Shown here: piece by piece, positions 35,079 through 43,505 of the stretch | Position numbering within the stretch: the stretch's first letter is position 1 | How the letters are laid out: every line of letters starts with the position of its first letter | From: Ruminiclostridium cellobioparum DSM 1351 = ATCC 15832 | GTDB lineage: Bacteria > Bacillota > Clostridia > Acetivibrionales > DSM-1351 | Direction of reading: 5' to 3' | Assembly: GCF_000621505.1 (NCBI RefSeq) | Contig: NZ_JHYD01000001.1 | Span: 1 to 64,000 of the forward strand | DNA: 64,000 bases | The notes under the pieces: model-generated | The model's input: only the letters and a program-made list of their open reading frames with translations | Database searches by the model: none | Told to the model about the DNA's origin: nothing | Position numbers and translations under genes: made by a program

Positions 35079-35123
35079 AGAACATCTTTATTATGTTTGG
35101 TATGCAGATGGAGGATAAGTACA

Positions 35124-35381
35124 ATGCTTGATATTTATGTATGCGTGGGAAGCTCGTGTCATCTCAAGGGCTCATATCAGATCATAAACTGCTTCCAGAG
35201 ACTTATTAAGGAAAACCGTTTGGAAGAAAAGGCGGTGCTTAAAGCTTCCTTTTGTATGGGCAAGTGTACAAACGGTGTTTGCGTAAAAATAGGTGATGTT
35301 TTCTACGGGGATGTGGCTATCGTCAATGCCGAAAGTTTCTTTCATGAGAAGGTTATTAATCGATTAGAGGCGGAATTATGA
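35124..35381 (+). CDS. Thioredoxin-like [2Fe-2S] protein of the sensory hydrogenase operon
   Basis: 85 residues, a stand-alone NuoE-type thioredoxin-fold ferredoxin. Cysteine ligands sit in CVGSSCHLKGS (near the N-terminus) and SFCMGKCTNGVC (middle). It lacks the N-terminal helical part found in HydC. ATG 35124 follows GGAGGA; the next gene overlaps by 4 nt. Probably an electron partner of the adjacent hydrogenase-like sensor. Confidence 0.85.
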   Translation: MLDIYVCVGSSCHLKGSYQIINCFQRLIKENRLEEKAVLKASFCMGKCTNGVCVKIGDVFYGDVAIVNAESFFHEKVINRLEAEL

Positions 35382-37102
35382 GTGTAATCCAATTTAGGGA
35401 AGCAAATTGCAAAAACTGCTACAAGTGCATACGGAGTTGTCCTGTTAACGCAATAGCCTTCAGAAATGACCAGGCCGAGATTATACATGAGGAATGCACC
35501 CTGTGCGGAAACTGTCTGAAAGTCTGTCCTCAGAATGCAAAAAGCGTAAACAGCGAAATAGAAAAGGTGAAGAAATTTATCGCTAAAAAGGAAAAGGTGT
35601 ACGTAAGTCTGGCACCTTCATTTATTTCTGCCTTTGACTATGATGAAAAATGGCTGTATTTTGCTCTCAAAAAGCTTGGCTTTACTCATATTGAAGGAAC
35701 TGCCAACGGCGCATACCTGGTTTCGAGACAGTATGAGAAACTGCTGCAAAAAAGGGAAATGAAAAATATTATTACCAGCTGCTGTTCCTCTATTATTTTA
35801 TTAATAGAAAAATATTATCCCCAGCTCAGGGACCAGCTGGCACCTGTTGTGTCACCGATGATCGCCCATGCCAAAATGCTAAGGGAAACCTACGGTCAAA
35901 GAATAAGAATTGTATTTATCGGACCCTGTATTTCCAAAAAAGAGGAATGCAATGATTTACAGAATGAAAACCAGATAGATGCGGTGATTACCTTCGAGGA
36001 ACTGGATAAGTGGCTGGAGGAAGAGGGTATCTATCAGCAAGAAGCCACGGCGGATGAAATGAAGAATTTTGATACTATTACCAGAATTTATCCGGTTCCC
36101 GGTGGAATTCTCAAGACAATCGACAGAAACAGCAAAAAAAATTACCGGTCCATCAGTGTTGATGGCGTTGACAGATGCATAGACATATTGAATTCAATAG
36201 ATGAAGGCAATATGGAAAATTATCTGATAGAGATGAGCAGCTGCACCGGAGGCTGTATTGCGGGGCCGTGTATGAAACATGTGCCGGGAGGATTTTTAGC
36301 CTCAAGGGAAAGACTTCTCAACTATGCAAAGAGGACGGCAGCCAATCAGAATGACAGCAGCAATTCTCTGATGGCGGCCACCAGGATAGAGCTGTCCAAA
36401 ACCTTTATTGACAGATCCAAAAAGGCCGAACTGCCATCGGAAGCTGTAATTCAAGGAATATTGAACAGTATCGGTAAATTCAGCGAAGACAAGGAGCTGA
36501 ACTGCGGTGCCTGCGGATATCCCTCCTGCAGGGAAAAGGCAATAGCCGTGTATTTTGGAAAAGCACAGGTTCACATGTGTCTGCCCTATATGAGGGAAAG
36601 AGCGGAATCCATTTCGAATATTATAATCAATTATACTCCTTATGCTATTTTCGCACTGGATAAAAATCTGAACATACAGGAAGTAAACAAGTCTGCGAAA
36701 ACCATGTTCAAACTGGGTGCTACCGACGTTGAGGGCATGAATATCAGGGAAGTCCTGGATTGCCAAATGTTTGAAACAGTTCTTGAGAGCGGGGAAAATA
36801 TATACGACGAAAAATATGTCTATGAGACTTTTAATATGGTAGTCAGGCAGTCTGTAATAAATGTAAGCAAGCATAATACTTTGATTGTGATAATAAATGA
36901 TATAACCGATGAGGAAAATCAAAGACAGAAAATTTATGAAAGCCGGCAGCAGAATATTGATATTGCTCAAAAGGTCATGGAAAAACAAATGAGAGTTGCT
37001 CAGGAAATTGCAAGCCTTCTTGGCGAAACAACTGCTGAGACAAAGGTTGCCCTGACGAAACTGAAAAAATCAATTATGTCAGAGATGGGTGAAGTCAAGT
37101 GA
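35378..37102 (+). CDS. Sensory [FeFe] hydrogenase-like protein with PAS domain (group C type, HydS-like)
   Basis: 574 residues. Two 4Fe-4S motifs (C11-C14-C17-C21; C40-C43-C46-C50), then an H-cluster domain with the ligand cysteines kept but motifs altered: ITSCCSSI (C135, C136) for TSCCPxW, GPCISKKEE (C184) for MPCxxKxxE, and EMSSCTGGC (C289, C293) for ExMxCxxGC. A further FeS domain follows (NCGACGYPSC, about 375-384, with C401). Then a PAS domain (about 415-525) and a C-terminal helix. Group C [FeFe] hydrogenases are thought to sense H2 or redox state and signal through partner proteins; here the partner is the overlapping phosphatase gene. Confidence 0.9.
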   Translation: MSVIQFREANCKNCYKCIRSCPVNAIAFRNDQAEIIHEECTLCGNCLKVCPQNAKSVNSEIEKVKKFIAKKEKVYVSLAPSFISAFDYDEKWLYFALKKLGFTHIEGTANGAYLVSRQYEKLLQKREMKNIITSCCSSIILLIEKYYPQLRDQLAPVVSPMIAHAKMLRETYGQRIRIVFIGPCISKKEECNDLQNENQIDAVITFEELDKWLEEEGIYQQEATADEMKNFDTITRIYPVPGGILKTIDRNSKKNYRSISVDGVDRCIDILNSIDEGNMENYLIEMSSCTGGCIAGPCMKHVPGGFLASRERLLNYAKRTAANQNDSSNSLMAATRIELSKTFIDRSKKAELPSEAVIQGILNSIGKFSEDKELNCGACGYPSCREKAIAVYFGKAQVHMCLPYMRERAESISNIIINYTPYAIFALDKNLNIQEVNKSAKTMFKLGATDVEGMNIREVLDCQMFETVLESGENIYDEKYVYETFNMVVRQSVINVSKHNTLIVIINDITDEENQRQKIYESRQQNIDIAQKVMEKQMRVAQEIASLLGETTAETKVALTKLKKSIMSEMGEVK

Positions 37103-38271
37103 GCCTCTACATTGATGTAAATTATGAAAGTTTAAATAAATACAGGGAGGAATTGTGCGGAGACAAGGTTGAGATCATCAGGAGCTCGGACTCGGTTGTA
37201 GTTGTGCTGGCCGACGGTCTGGGAAGCGGTGTCAAGGCCAATATACTTGCCACACTAACCTCTAAAATAATCGGCACCATTATGTCCAACGGGCTGGACA
37301 TTGATGAAGCAGTCAATACCATTGCCAGTACCCTGCCTGTTTGTAAGGAACGAGGAGTCGCTTACTCGACTTTTTCAATCATTCAGATATTCAATAACGG
37401 TGAAGGCTATCTTGTGGAATTCGACAACCCTGCCATAATGAGGCTGCGCAAGGGCAAACTGCTGGAAATTGAAACCGAAAGCCGTGAAATCAGCGGAAAA
37501 CTTATTAATGAAGCCAGATTCACCGTCAGTCCCGATGATCTGTTTGTTATGATCAGCGACGGAGTTATCCACGCAGGTATAGGCCAAACTCTTGACCTTG
37601 GCTGGCAGTGGGGCAACGTCAGGGAATATGTCCAGAAAACCTATAAAAAGGATATGTCCTCAAAAGCTGTTGCCAAGCTGCTTTTGGCGGCCTGCGACAG
37701 CCTCTATGCCAATGAGCCCGGTGATGACACCACCGTTGTGGCTCTCAAGGCCAAAAAGCCTATCAAGCTGAATTTGATGATCGGGCCTCCCGTTGATTCC
37801 CAGAACGACAGGGACATTGTCACCAGATTTGTTGGCAGGGAGGGCAAAAAGGTTATTTGCGGGGGCACTACCTCACAGATTGTCGCACGCATAACAAAAA
37901 AAGAAATAAAAACCTCTATTGAGTATTTCAATCCGTCGGTGCCTCCCACTGCCGAAATAGACGGAATAAATCTCACCACCGAGGGCGTGCTGACGCTCAG
38001 GAAAACTCTGGAGCTGCTAAAAACCTGTGTTTCACCTGAGAGTACCATGAATGACTATTTGAAGCTGAATAAAAAGGACGGAGCCTCAAGATTGGCCAAG
38101 ATGCTGCTTGAGGAAAGCACAAGCATTTATTTTTTTATCGGCCAGGCTATAAATCCCGCCCACCAGAATCCTGAATTTCCTCTCAACATGGGGCTGAAGT
38201 TCAAGCTGGTCGAGGAGATAGCGGGTTTGCTGAGACAGGCCGGAAAGCATATAACGATAGAATATTGTTAA
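37099..38271 (+). CDS. SpoIIE/PP2C-type serine phosphatase coupled to the hydrogenase sensor
   Basis: 390 residues. The N-terminal two thirds form a SpoIIE-like PP2C domain with metal-binding motifs ADGLGSGVKAN, MISDGVIHAG and GDDTTVVAL. The C-terminal about 150 residues (from KKPIKLNLMIGPP, with ICGGTTSQIVARITKKE) are an additional domain seen in sensory-hydrogenase phosphatases. The GTG start overlaps the sensor stop codon by 4 nt. It would dephosphorylate an unknown partner in response to the sensor. No anti-sigma factor pair is nearby. Confidence 0.9.
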   Translation: MSLYIDVNYESLNKYREELCGDKVEIIRSSDSVVVVLADGLGSGVKANILATLTSKIIGTIMSNGLDIDEAVNTIASTLPVCKERGVAYSTFSIIQIFNNGEGYLVEFDNPAIMRLRKGKLLEIETESREISGKLINEARFTVSPDDLFVMISDGVIHAGIGQTLDLGWQWGNVREYVQKTYKKDMSSKAVAKLLLAACDSLYANEPGDDTTVVALKAKKPIKLNLMIGPPVDSQNDRDIVTRFVGREGKKVICGGTTSQIVARITKKEIKTSIEYFNPSVPPTAEIDGINLTTEGVLTLRKTLELLKTCVSPESTMNDYLKLNKKDGASRLAKMLLEESTSIYFFIGQAINPAHQNPEFPLNMGLKFKLVEEIAGLLRQAGKHITIEYC

Positions 38272-38308
38272 TTAACATAATATAAGCATATATGGATGGA
38301 GGAAGACT

Positions 38309-39790
38309 ATGGGCTTGCGGACCATACATCTAAAACTTCATAAACCCGGCGCGGCAAAGAGAAATATAATCAATAAGGCGTTTTTGAATTATAATAATGC
38401 ATACAATTATTTACTGGGCAAAGCCTATTCTGAAATTGATATCATAGAAGAGCGGTGCAGATCCAAGAAGGGGACATATAGCACCCTGGGGCTGTCCAAA
38501 TGGATAGACAGCGATTTATCGGCAGAAATAAACAGGTTTGACATTCAACCTTTCAAGGACTCGCTTAAGCTTGATTTCGGTATGACCCTGGCAAGCTATT
38601 TCGTTCAGAAAAAAAATAATCCGCAAATGCCATATCCGGGCTTTAAGAGTGAGCCGGTGACACTCGGGGAAAAACTCAGACCCATTTATTTTTGCAGATA
38701 TGACACCAAAAGATGTTTTTGTCTCCTGCACGATGCCGTAAATCAGAAATTTTTCGCCAAGCTTTTTTTAATGAATACACGGAACGGCAAGGACAGGTGC
38801 AGTCATGAATTTAACAGAGAGTTAAATTATATTTCAAAGAAACCCGAGAAAGCAAAGGCCTTAAAAAAGGAAACTTTTATTATAGTACCCCTTTCTTTCG
38901 GAAAATGGCAGCTTGATTTTCTGATGCAGGCGGTTGAAAAGCCCGAAATGCTCAGAACTGCAAGGCTGATTAACAAAAACAATGAATATTATCTGAGCTT
39001 GAGCATAGATCTGCCCGAAGACGATAAAATTGAAACGAACACTTTTCTCGGTGTCAGCAGGGGTATGGAAAGCGCTGTGAACTACACTGCCGTTGACGGG
39101 CAGGGACACCTGCTTCTGAACGGCACCTTTGACTGCAGGAATTCTGAAAACCAGTCGGAGTGCAAAAAAGAAATGCATAAGCTGGCAAGTGAAATTGTAA
39201 ACCTTGCCGTAAAAAACAAATCAATGGTGGTTCTCCAGAACCTGACGGGCAAGGGTGACAAATTGAGCTGGACTGATGAAGGAAAAACGGTTAAACCGGT
39301 ATTTGGCTGCAAACAGTATAATGACCTTGCCAGAATTCTTGACTACAAGCTGCCGCAAAAGGGTCTTCCCCCTCCGGCAAAGGTGAGTTCGGTGGATATA
39401 TTCCACAGCTGCAGTGTCTGCGGCAGCAATACCAAGAAAAACAGGTTTTCAAAAACCCTGTTCATTTGCACTACATGCGGGTTGAGCAGCAGCCTTGACA
39501 GCCTGGGCAGTCTAAACCTGTCAACCAAGCTTATAAGGTATAAAAACACCCCTTTTAAGCTCAAAGCCCGGAGAACAATGGAAGGGATGTATTTGCAGAA
39601 CGAACTCATAGGTCTGGACTTTTTTGTACCCAGATATCAAAATCCGCTGGATATTCTCAAGGAAAAAATCCAGGAAATATCCGATTCCTTTGAAGAGTAT
39701 GCGGGTGAGAGGAAGCTCAATTCCAAGGAAGTAAGGAGCATAATAGAGAAACTTAAAAGAAATAATTTTGCCAATATTGAAATTGTCTGA
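38309..39790 (+). CDS. Nuclease-dead TnpB-family protein (TldR-like), last gene of the H2-sensor operon
   Basis: 493 residues of the TnpB/Cas12f-type family. The N-terminal about 240 residues form the WED/REC-like part. The split RuvC core follows: RuvC-I reads FLGVSRGMES, with S250 where TnpB has catalytic Asp (G-I-D-x-G); RuvC-II reads MVVLQNL, with Q310 for catalytic Glu (E-D/N-L); RuvC-III keeps D397 in SSLDSLGSLNL. The zinc ribbon is intact (C368, C371, C387, C390). A tail of about 85 residues extends beyond it, longer than usual. Two of three acids lost means no DNA cleavage is expected, while RNA and DNA binding may remain. It starts 37 bp after the phosphatase with GGAGGAAG before the ATG. 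No tnpA or element ends are visible. Known precedent: TldR proteins are exapted TnpBs that repress genes with guide RNAs. Confidence 0.88.
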   Translation: MGLRTIHLKLHKPGAAKRNIINKAFLNYNNAYNYLLGKAYSEIDIIEERCRSKKGTYSTLGLSKWIDSDLSAEINRFDIQPFKDSLKLDFGMTLASYFVQKKNNPQMPYPGFKSEPVTLGEKLRPIYFCRYDTKRCFCLLHDAVNQKFFAKLFLMNTRNGKDRCSHEFNRELNYISKKPEKAKALKKETFIIVPLSFGKWQLDFLMQAVEKPEMLRTARLINKNNEYYLSLSIDLPEDDKIETNTFLGVSRGMESAVNYTAVDGQGHLLLNGTFDCRNSENQSECKKEMHKLASEIVNLAVKNKSMVVLQNLTGKGDKLSWTDEGKTVKPVFGCKQYNDLARILDYKLPQKGLPPPAKVSSVDIFHSCSVCGSNTKKNRFSKTLFICTTCGLSSSLDSLGSLNLSTKLIRYKNTPFKLKARRTMEGMYLQNELIGLDFFVPRYQNPLDILKEKIQEISDSFEEYAGERKLNSKEVRSIIEKLKRNNFANIEIV

Positions 39791-39834
39791 ACGGTAAAAT
39801 TATAAATTTATATTTATATATAATTGTGCTTTTG

Positions 39835-39910
39835 CTGCCGCACATAGCCTACAGAGTGGGCTTGAATGTATGCAAATATGTTCAAAAAAGTGCAGCTATC
39901 TAACCTATGA
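39835..39910 (+). ncRNA. Candidate guide (omega-like) RNA 3' of the dead TnpB gene
   Basis: Two stem-loops follow the stop codon: GCCTAC-AGA-GTGGGC (39847-39861) and GAATGTAT / ATATGTTC around a GCAA tetraloop (39864-39883). The second ends in TTCAA, after which single-stranded-looking sequence starting at 39886 (AAAAGTGCAGCTATCTAACC) runs up to the terminator at 39911. TnpB and TldR guide RNAs have this layout: structured scaffold within or after the 3' end of the gene, then guide. The scaffold/guide boundary and the function are inference. Confidence 0.45.
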
Positions 39911-39943
39911 AGCCGTGTCAGCCTGCCTGACACGGCTTTGTTT
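39911..39943 (+). terminator. Terminator of the H2-sensor/dead-TnpB operon
   Basis: AGCCGTGTCAG (39911-39921), CCTGC loop, CTGACACGGCT (39927-39937), then TTGTTT. A perfect 11-bp stem. Confidence 0.88.
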
Positions 39944-40081
39944 AAATTCATTTGCCGTTTGGATACGTTTTTGATATTATTAAGGTGATTTTATATATAA
40001 TACAATTAAGGAATCATAGGTGATACAATGTTGATTTCTGCCGGAAAAAAACGTTTTCTTATTAAAATAAAGGAAAGCAAA

Positions 40082-41896
40082 ATGGGCAACAGCTTTAAAA
40101 AAATGAGCTTCAAGTCAAAACTCATATTTTCCTTTATATTTGTTTCCATAATTCCCATACTGCTGGTTCAATCAATCTCATACTTCAATACTACTTCTGC
40201 CATGAAGGAGAATGTCAATGAGCTTATAACCTATAACCTGGCGCAAACCGAAAAGAACCTCAATACCACTCTGAATTCCTACATGGACATACTTTATCAG
40301 ATATATACCGACGATGAGATAATAGAGCTTGTTAAAAAGATAAATGCCGAAACCGACAGTGCCATGGAGATAAGCCTGCTTCGTGACAAGCTGAGCAAGC
40401 TTACCAATTCAAAGGAAGGGATCAGGAGCATAGCAATCCTGAGCGCAGGCGGGAAGACGGCATTTTACGATACATTGACGGCTTCTTCACTGGACAGCTC
40501 CTGGATGAACAAAAATTTTGAAAAGTCTGAATTCTACCGGAATATAACCTCCAGCAAGGGTTCGGTTTTAATTCCGACCTCATATGCATCCCAGCTGGGT
40601 GATAAGAAATATTACCTGTTCCATATTGCTAATAAAATGGTGGATTTTAATGATATCAGAAAGGATGCCATAGGAGTCATAGTAATAAGCATAGATGAAG
40701 ACATAATTTACAGGGCCTGCAATGAGGTGGATGCAAAGAAAGAGGCAAAAAAGAGTGTAAGAAGTGTAAATTTTATAGTTGATAAGAATGGGTATATAAT
40801 ATCCTTCCCGGACAAAGACCTCATAGGTGCAAATATTTCCTTATATGACCCGGCCGGAACAAATGGACGGGAGGATGAATATACGGCTGCAGCCCGGAAA
40901 ATATCATACTTTGACAGCAGCAGCATAATAACAAATTCATTAACAAGTGAAAAGAATGGCTGGATAATTGTAAATGCCGTAGATCAAAGTTTTCTTTTCA
41001 GCAAAGTGTATATGACGCAGAGACTGACAATAACCTTCGGAATCCTGGCATTGCTGTTTTCAATAATAATAATTTTTTATGTTACAAGAAACTTCTCAGG
41101 GTCCATCGGAAAAATTCTGCATGCCATGAAAACAGCACAGGAAGGTGAATTGTCCGTAAGAGTGGAACTGGACGACGACGGGGATGAAATGTCTGCAATA
41201 GCCGCCAGGTTCAATAAAATGATCTATAAGATCAATAAGCTGGTGGAAGAGGTCAGGGCTGCCACCTTCAAACAAAAGGAGGCTGAAATCAGAGCCCTTG
41301 AAGCTCAAATCAACCCACATTTCCTCTATAATACACTTGATGCCATAAACTGGATGGCAATTGAAAAGGATGAGCATGAAATAAGCAATATGCTCAAATC
41401 ATTGGCTCAAATATTGCGTTACAGTGTCAATAAAAGCAACAGCATAGTAAAACTCAGGGAAGAGATAGAATGGCTTAAACAATACATTTACCTTCAACAG
41501 ACCAGATTTAACTATTCATTTGAGTGTTTCATGGAGGTGGATGAAAAGGTTCTGGATTTTAATATTCACAAGCTTCTGCTCCAGCCCTTCATAGAAAATG
41601 TGATAATACATGGTTTTGAAGGAATTAACAAGGGCGGGGTACTGGATATCGGCATTAAAGGTTGGGAGAATTCAATAATGATTGTGATCAGGGACAACGG
41701 TAAAGGAATTGATCCTGAGACTGTTTCAAAACTTAACTCACCCGATGATAAGGAAATCACGGCAAAAGGAAGCGGTCTGGGAGTAAGCAACGTATTTAAC
41801 AGGATAAAGATGTATTATGGAGACAGCGGCAGCTGGCAGGTGGAGAGCGAAACGGGAAAAGGTACAACCATAACCCTAAAAATACCAAAACTGTAG
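40082..41896 (+). CDS. Sensor histidine kinase, YesM family
   Basis: 604 residues from ATG 40082, chosen because AAAGGA lies 6 nt upstream and homologs begin in this way; an in-frame ATG at 40028 would add 18 residues. TM1 about 13-35, extracytoplasmic sensor, TM2 about 320-342, HAMP about 343-395, then EAQINPHFLYNTLDAINW with the phosphorylated histidine, and an HATPase domain with RDNGKGIDPE and GSGLGVSNV. Followed after 46 bp by its response regulator. Confidence 0.92.
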   Translation: MGNSFKKMSFKSKLIFSFIFVSIIPILLVQSISYFNTTSAMKENVNELITYNLAQTEKNLNTTLNSYMDILYQIYTDDEIIELVKKINAETDSAMEISLLRDKLSKLTNSKEGIRSIAILSAGGKTAFYDTLTASSLDSSWMNKNFEKSEFYRNITSSKGSVLIPTSYASQLGDKKYYLFHIANKMVDFNDIRKDAIGVIVISIDEDIIYRACNEVDAKKEAKKSVRSVNFIVDKNGYIISFPDKDLIGANISLYDPAGTNGREDEYTAAARKISYFDSSSIITNSLTSEKNGWIIVNAVDQSFLFSKVYMTQRLTITFGILALLFSIIIIFYVTRNFSGSIGKILHAMKTAQEGELSVRVELDDDGDEMSAIAARFNKMIYKINKLVEEVRAATFKQKEAEIRALEAQINPHFLYNTLDAINWMAIEKDEHEISNMLKSLAQILRYSVNKSNSIVKLREEIEWLKQYIYLQQTRFNYSFECFMEVDEKVLDFNIHKLLLQPFIENVIIHGFEGINKGGVLDIGIKGWENSIMIVIRDNGKGIDPETVSKLNSPDDKEITAKGSGLGVSNVFNRIKMYYGDSGSWQVESETGKGTTITLKIPKL

Positions 41897-41942
41897 CAGA
41901 AACTGTTGTTTGACCGGCAGTATACGCAGATAGGAGCCTGGG

Positions 41943-43487
41943 ATGAGAATTGTTGTGGTGGAAGATGAATATAGGGTTCGTTCAGGGGTAGTAAAGCTTA
42001 TAGGTAAGATAAAGCCTGAATACGAGGTTGTTGCCGAAGCCGAAAACGGACTTGCAGGAGTTGACACGATTTGGGAAAATAAACCCGATCTGGTTATCGT
42101 CGATATCAAAATGCCGTTGATGGATGGGATTGAGATGCTTTCAAAGCTGAAGGAAAAAGGTATAAAGCACAAAACAATAATTCTCAGCGGTTATTCGGAT
42201 TTTGAATTTGCTCAGAAAGCCATCAAGCTGGGTGTAAGTGAATATCTTCTTAAACCCGTAACAGTCAACGATCTGGAGCAAACCCTTTTAAACATTGAAA
42301 AAGAAATCCTTATGGAGAAAATGCTGGAGGCAAATCAGACTCAGGTGCTCAGCTCCATTGAAAATATTTTTCAAAATATTGTTATGGGCGGCAGCGATAA
42401 AGTTGAAGAAATGTACCGGTTTTTATCCGACAGGTATGGGCTTGGACAGAATACGGAATTTGCGGCTGTAAGCGTTTATTACGGTACAAATGACCGGGAC
42501 CATATAAACAAATTGAAGATAATTTTGGCAGATGACCTGACAGGCTTCGGTTCCGGCAGCTTTACAATATTTGATCTGGCCCTGCATCAGGAAATTATAG
42601 TTTTAATATACAATAGTGAGAACCTTCAGGCTTATGAAAGGTTTTTTCAAAACAGGGCAATAAGGGATATATTGGGACAGGATTTTAAAGGCCTGGCTTT
42701 TGGCTGGATACAGTTCACCGGACCGGAAAATATAAAAAACAGCATAAACACCATCAGAAAAGAATTGAAATGGTCCATTGTGCTTGGAGAAGATATATTG
42801 ATATCCTATCCCAAAACCCGTCAGATAAACACAAAGCTCATTCATTATCCGATTGAGCTGGAGTCGGCTTCAAAAGCCTGTGTATTTTCAAATGATCCGG
42901 GCAGGCTGAACAGACTTTTTGAAGAATTCGCCTCCTGGTGGAGAAAGGAGCTCTATCACCCGGCAGGGGTCATTGAAGCCTTTGTCAGGTTTGCATCTTC
43001 AATCATAAATGTGATCAAAGAGACGGATTATGATCTCTATGAAGCAATAAACCAGAAAGAAACACTGCAGAAACTCATAGATTCAATTACCTGGAGAGAG
43101 CTTCATAGTGCACTGTTTTCAATAATTGAAAAAATCACAGCCGGTTCAAACAGGGAAGTACAGGCTGTAAGTCTTATTGTCAAGAAAGCGGTAAGCCTGG
43201 TGAATGAATTTTACAAGGACGGTATAACTCTGGATCAGACCGCGGCACGGCTTAACATAACACCGGAATATCTCGGTTCTCTTTTCAACAGGGAGATGGG
43301 TATAAATTTCAGTACTTACATTAAGGGTTTCAGGATAAAAAAAGCAAAAGAGCTGCTGATAGGCAAGGATTTGAAAACCTATGAAATATCCCGGCAGGTG
43401 GGGTATTCCGATCCCAAATATTTCTGCCGGGTTTTTAAGGAAACAACCGGTTTGACCCCGGGAGAATATCAAAAAGCATATAAATAA
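41943..43487 (+). CDS. Response regulator with AraC-type DNA-binding domain (YesN family)
   Basis: 514 residues. Receiver domain about 1-120 with phospho-acceptor D54 in VIVDIKMPL; linker; C-terminal AraC double helix-turn-helix (DGITLDQTAARLNITPEYLG, YEISRQVGYSDPKYFCRVFK). It likely controls the adjoining transporter and glycosidase genes. It is followed by a sugar-binding lipoprotein gene only a few bases on. Confidence 0.92.
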   Translation: MRIVVVEDEYRVRSGVVKLIGKIKPEYEVVAEAENGLAGVDTIWENKPDLVIVDIKMPLMDGIEMLSKLKEKGIKHKTIILSGYSDFEFAQKAIKLGVSEYLLKPVTVNDLEQTLLNIEKEILMEKMLEANQTQVLSSIENIFQNIVMGGSDKVEEMYRFLSDRYGLGQNTEFAAVSVYYGTNDRDHINKLKIILADDLTGFGSGSFTIFDLALHQEIIVLIYNSENLQAYERFFQNRAIRDILGQDFKGLAFGWIQFTGPENIKNSINTIRKELKWSIVLGEDILISYPKTRQINTKLIHYPIELESASKACVFSNDPGRLNRLFEEFASWWRKELYHPAGVIEAFVRFASSIINVIKETDYDLYEAINQKETLQKLIDSITWRELHSALFSIIEKITAGSNREVQAVSLIVKKAVSLVNEFYKDGITLDQTAARLNITPEYLGSLFNREMGINFSTYIKGFRIKKAKELLIGKDLKTYEISRQVGYSDPKYFCRVFKETTGLTPGEYQKAYK

Positions 43488-43505
43488 TATCTGGTGGTGA
43501 GATCT

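Noticed and set aside
38309-39790. TnpB-like gene as an active IS605/IS607 element
   Set aside because: No transposase A gene, no subterminal palindromes flanking the gene, two catalytic acids missing, and tight placement in an operon.
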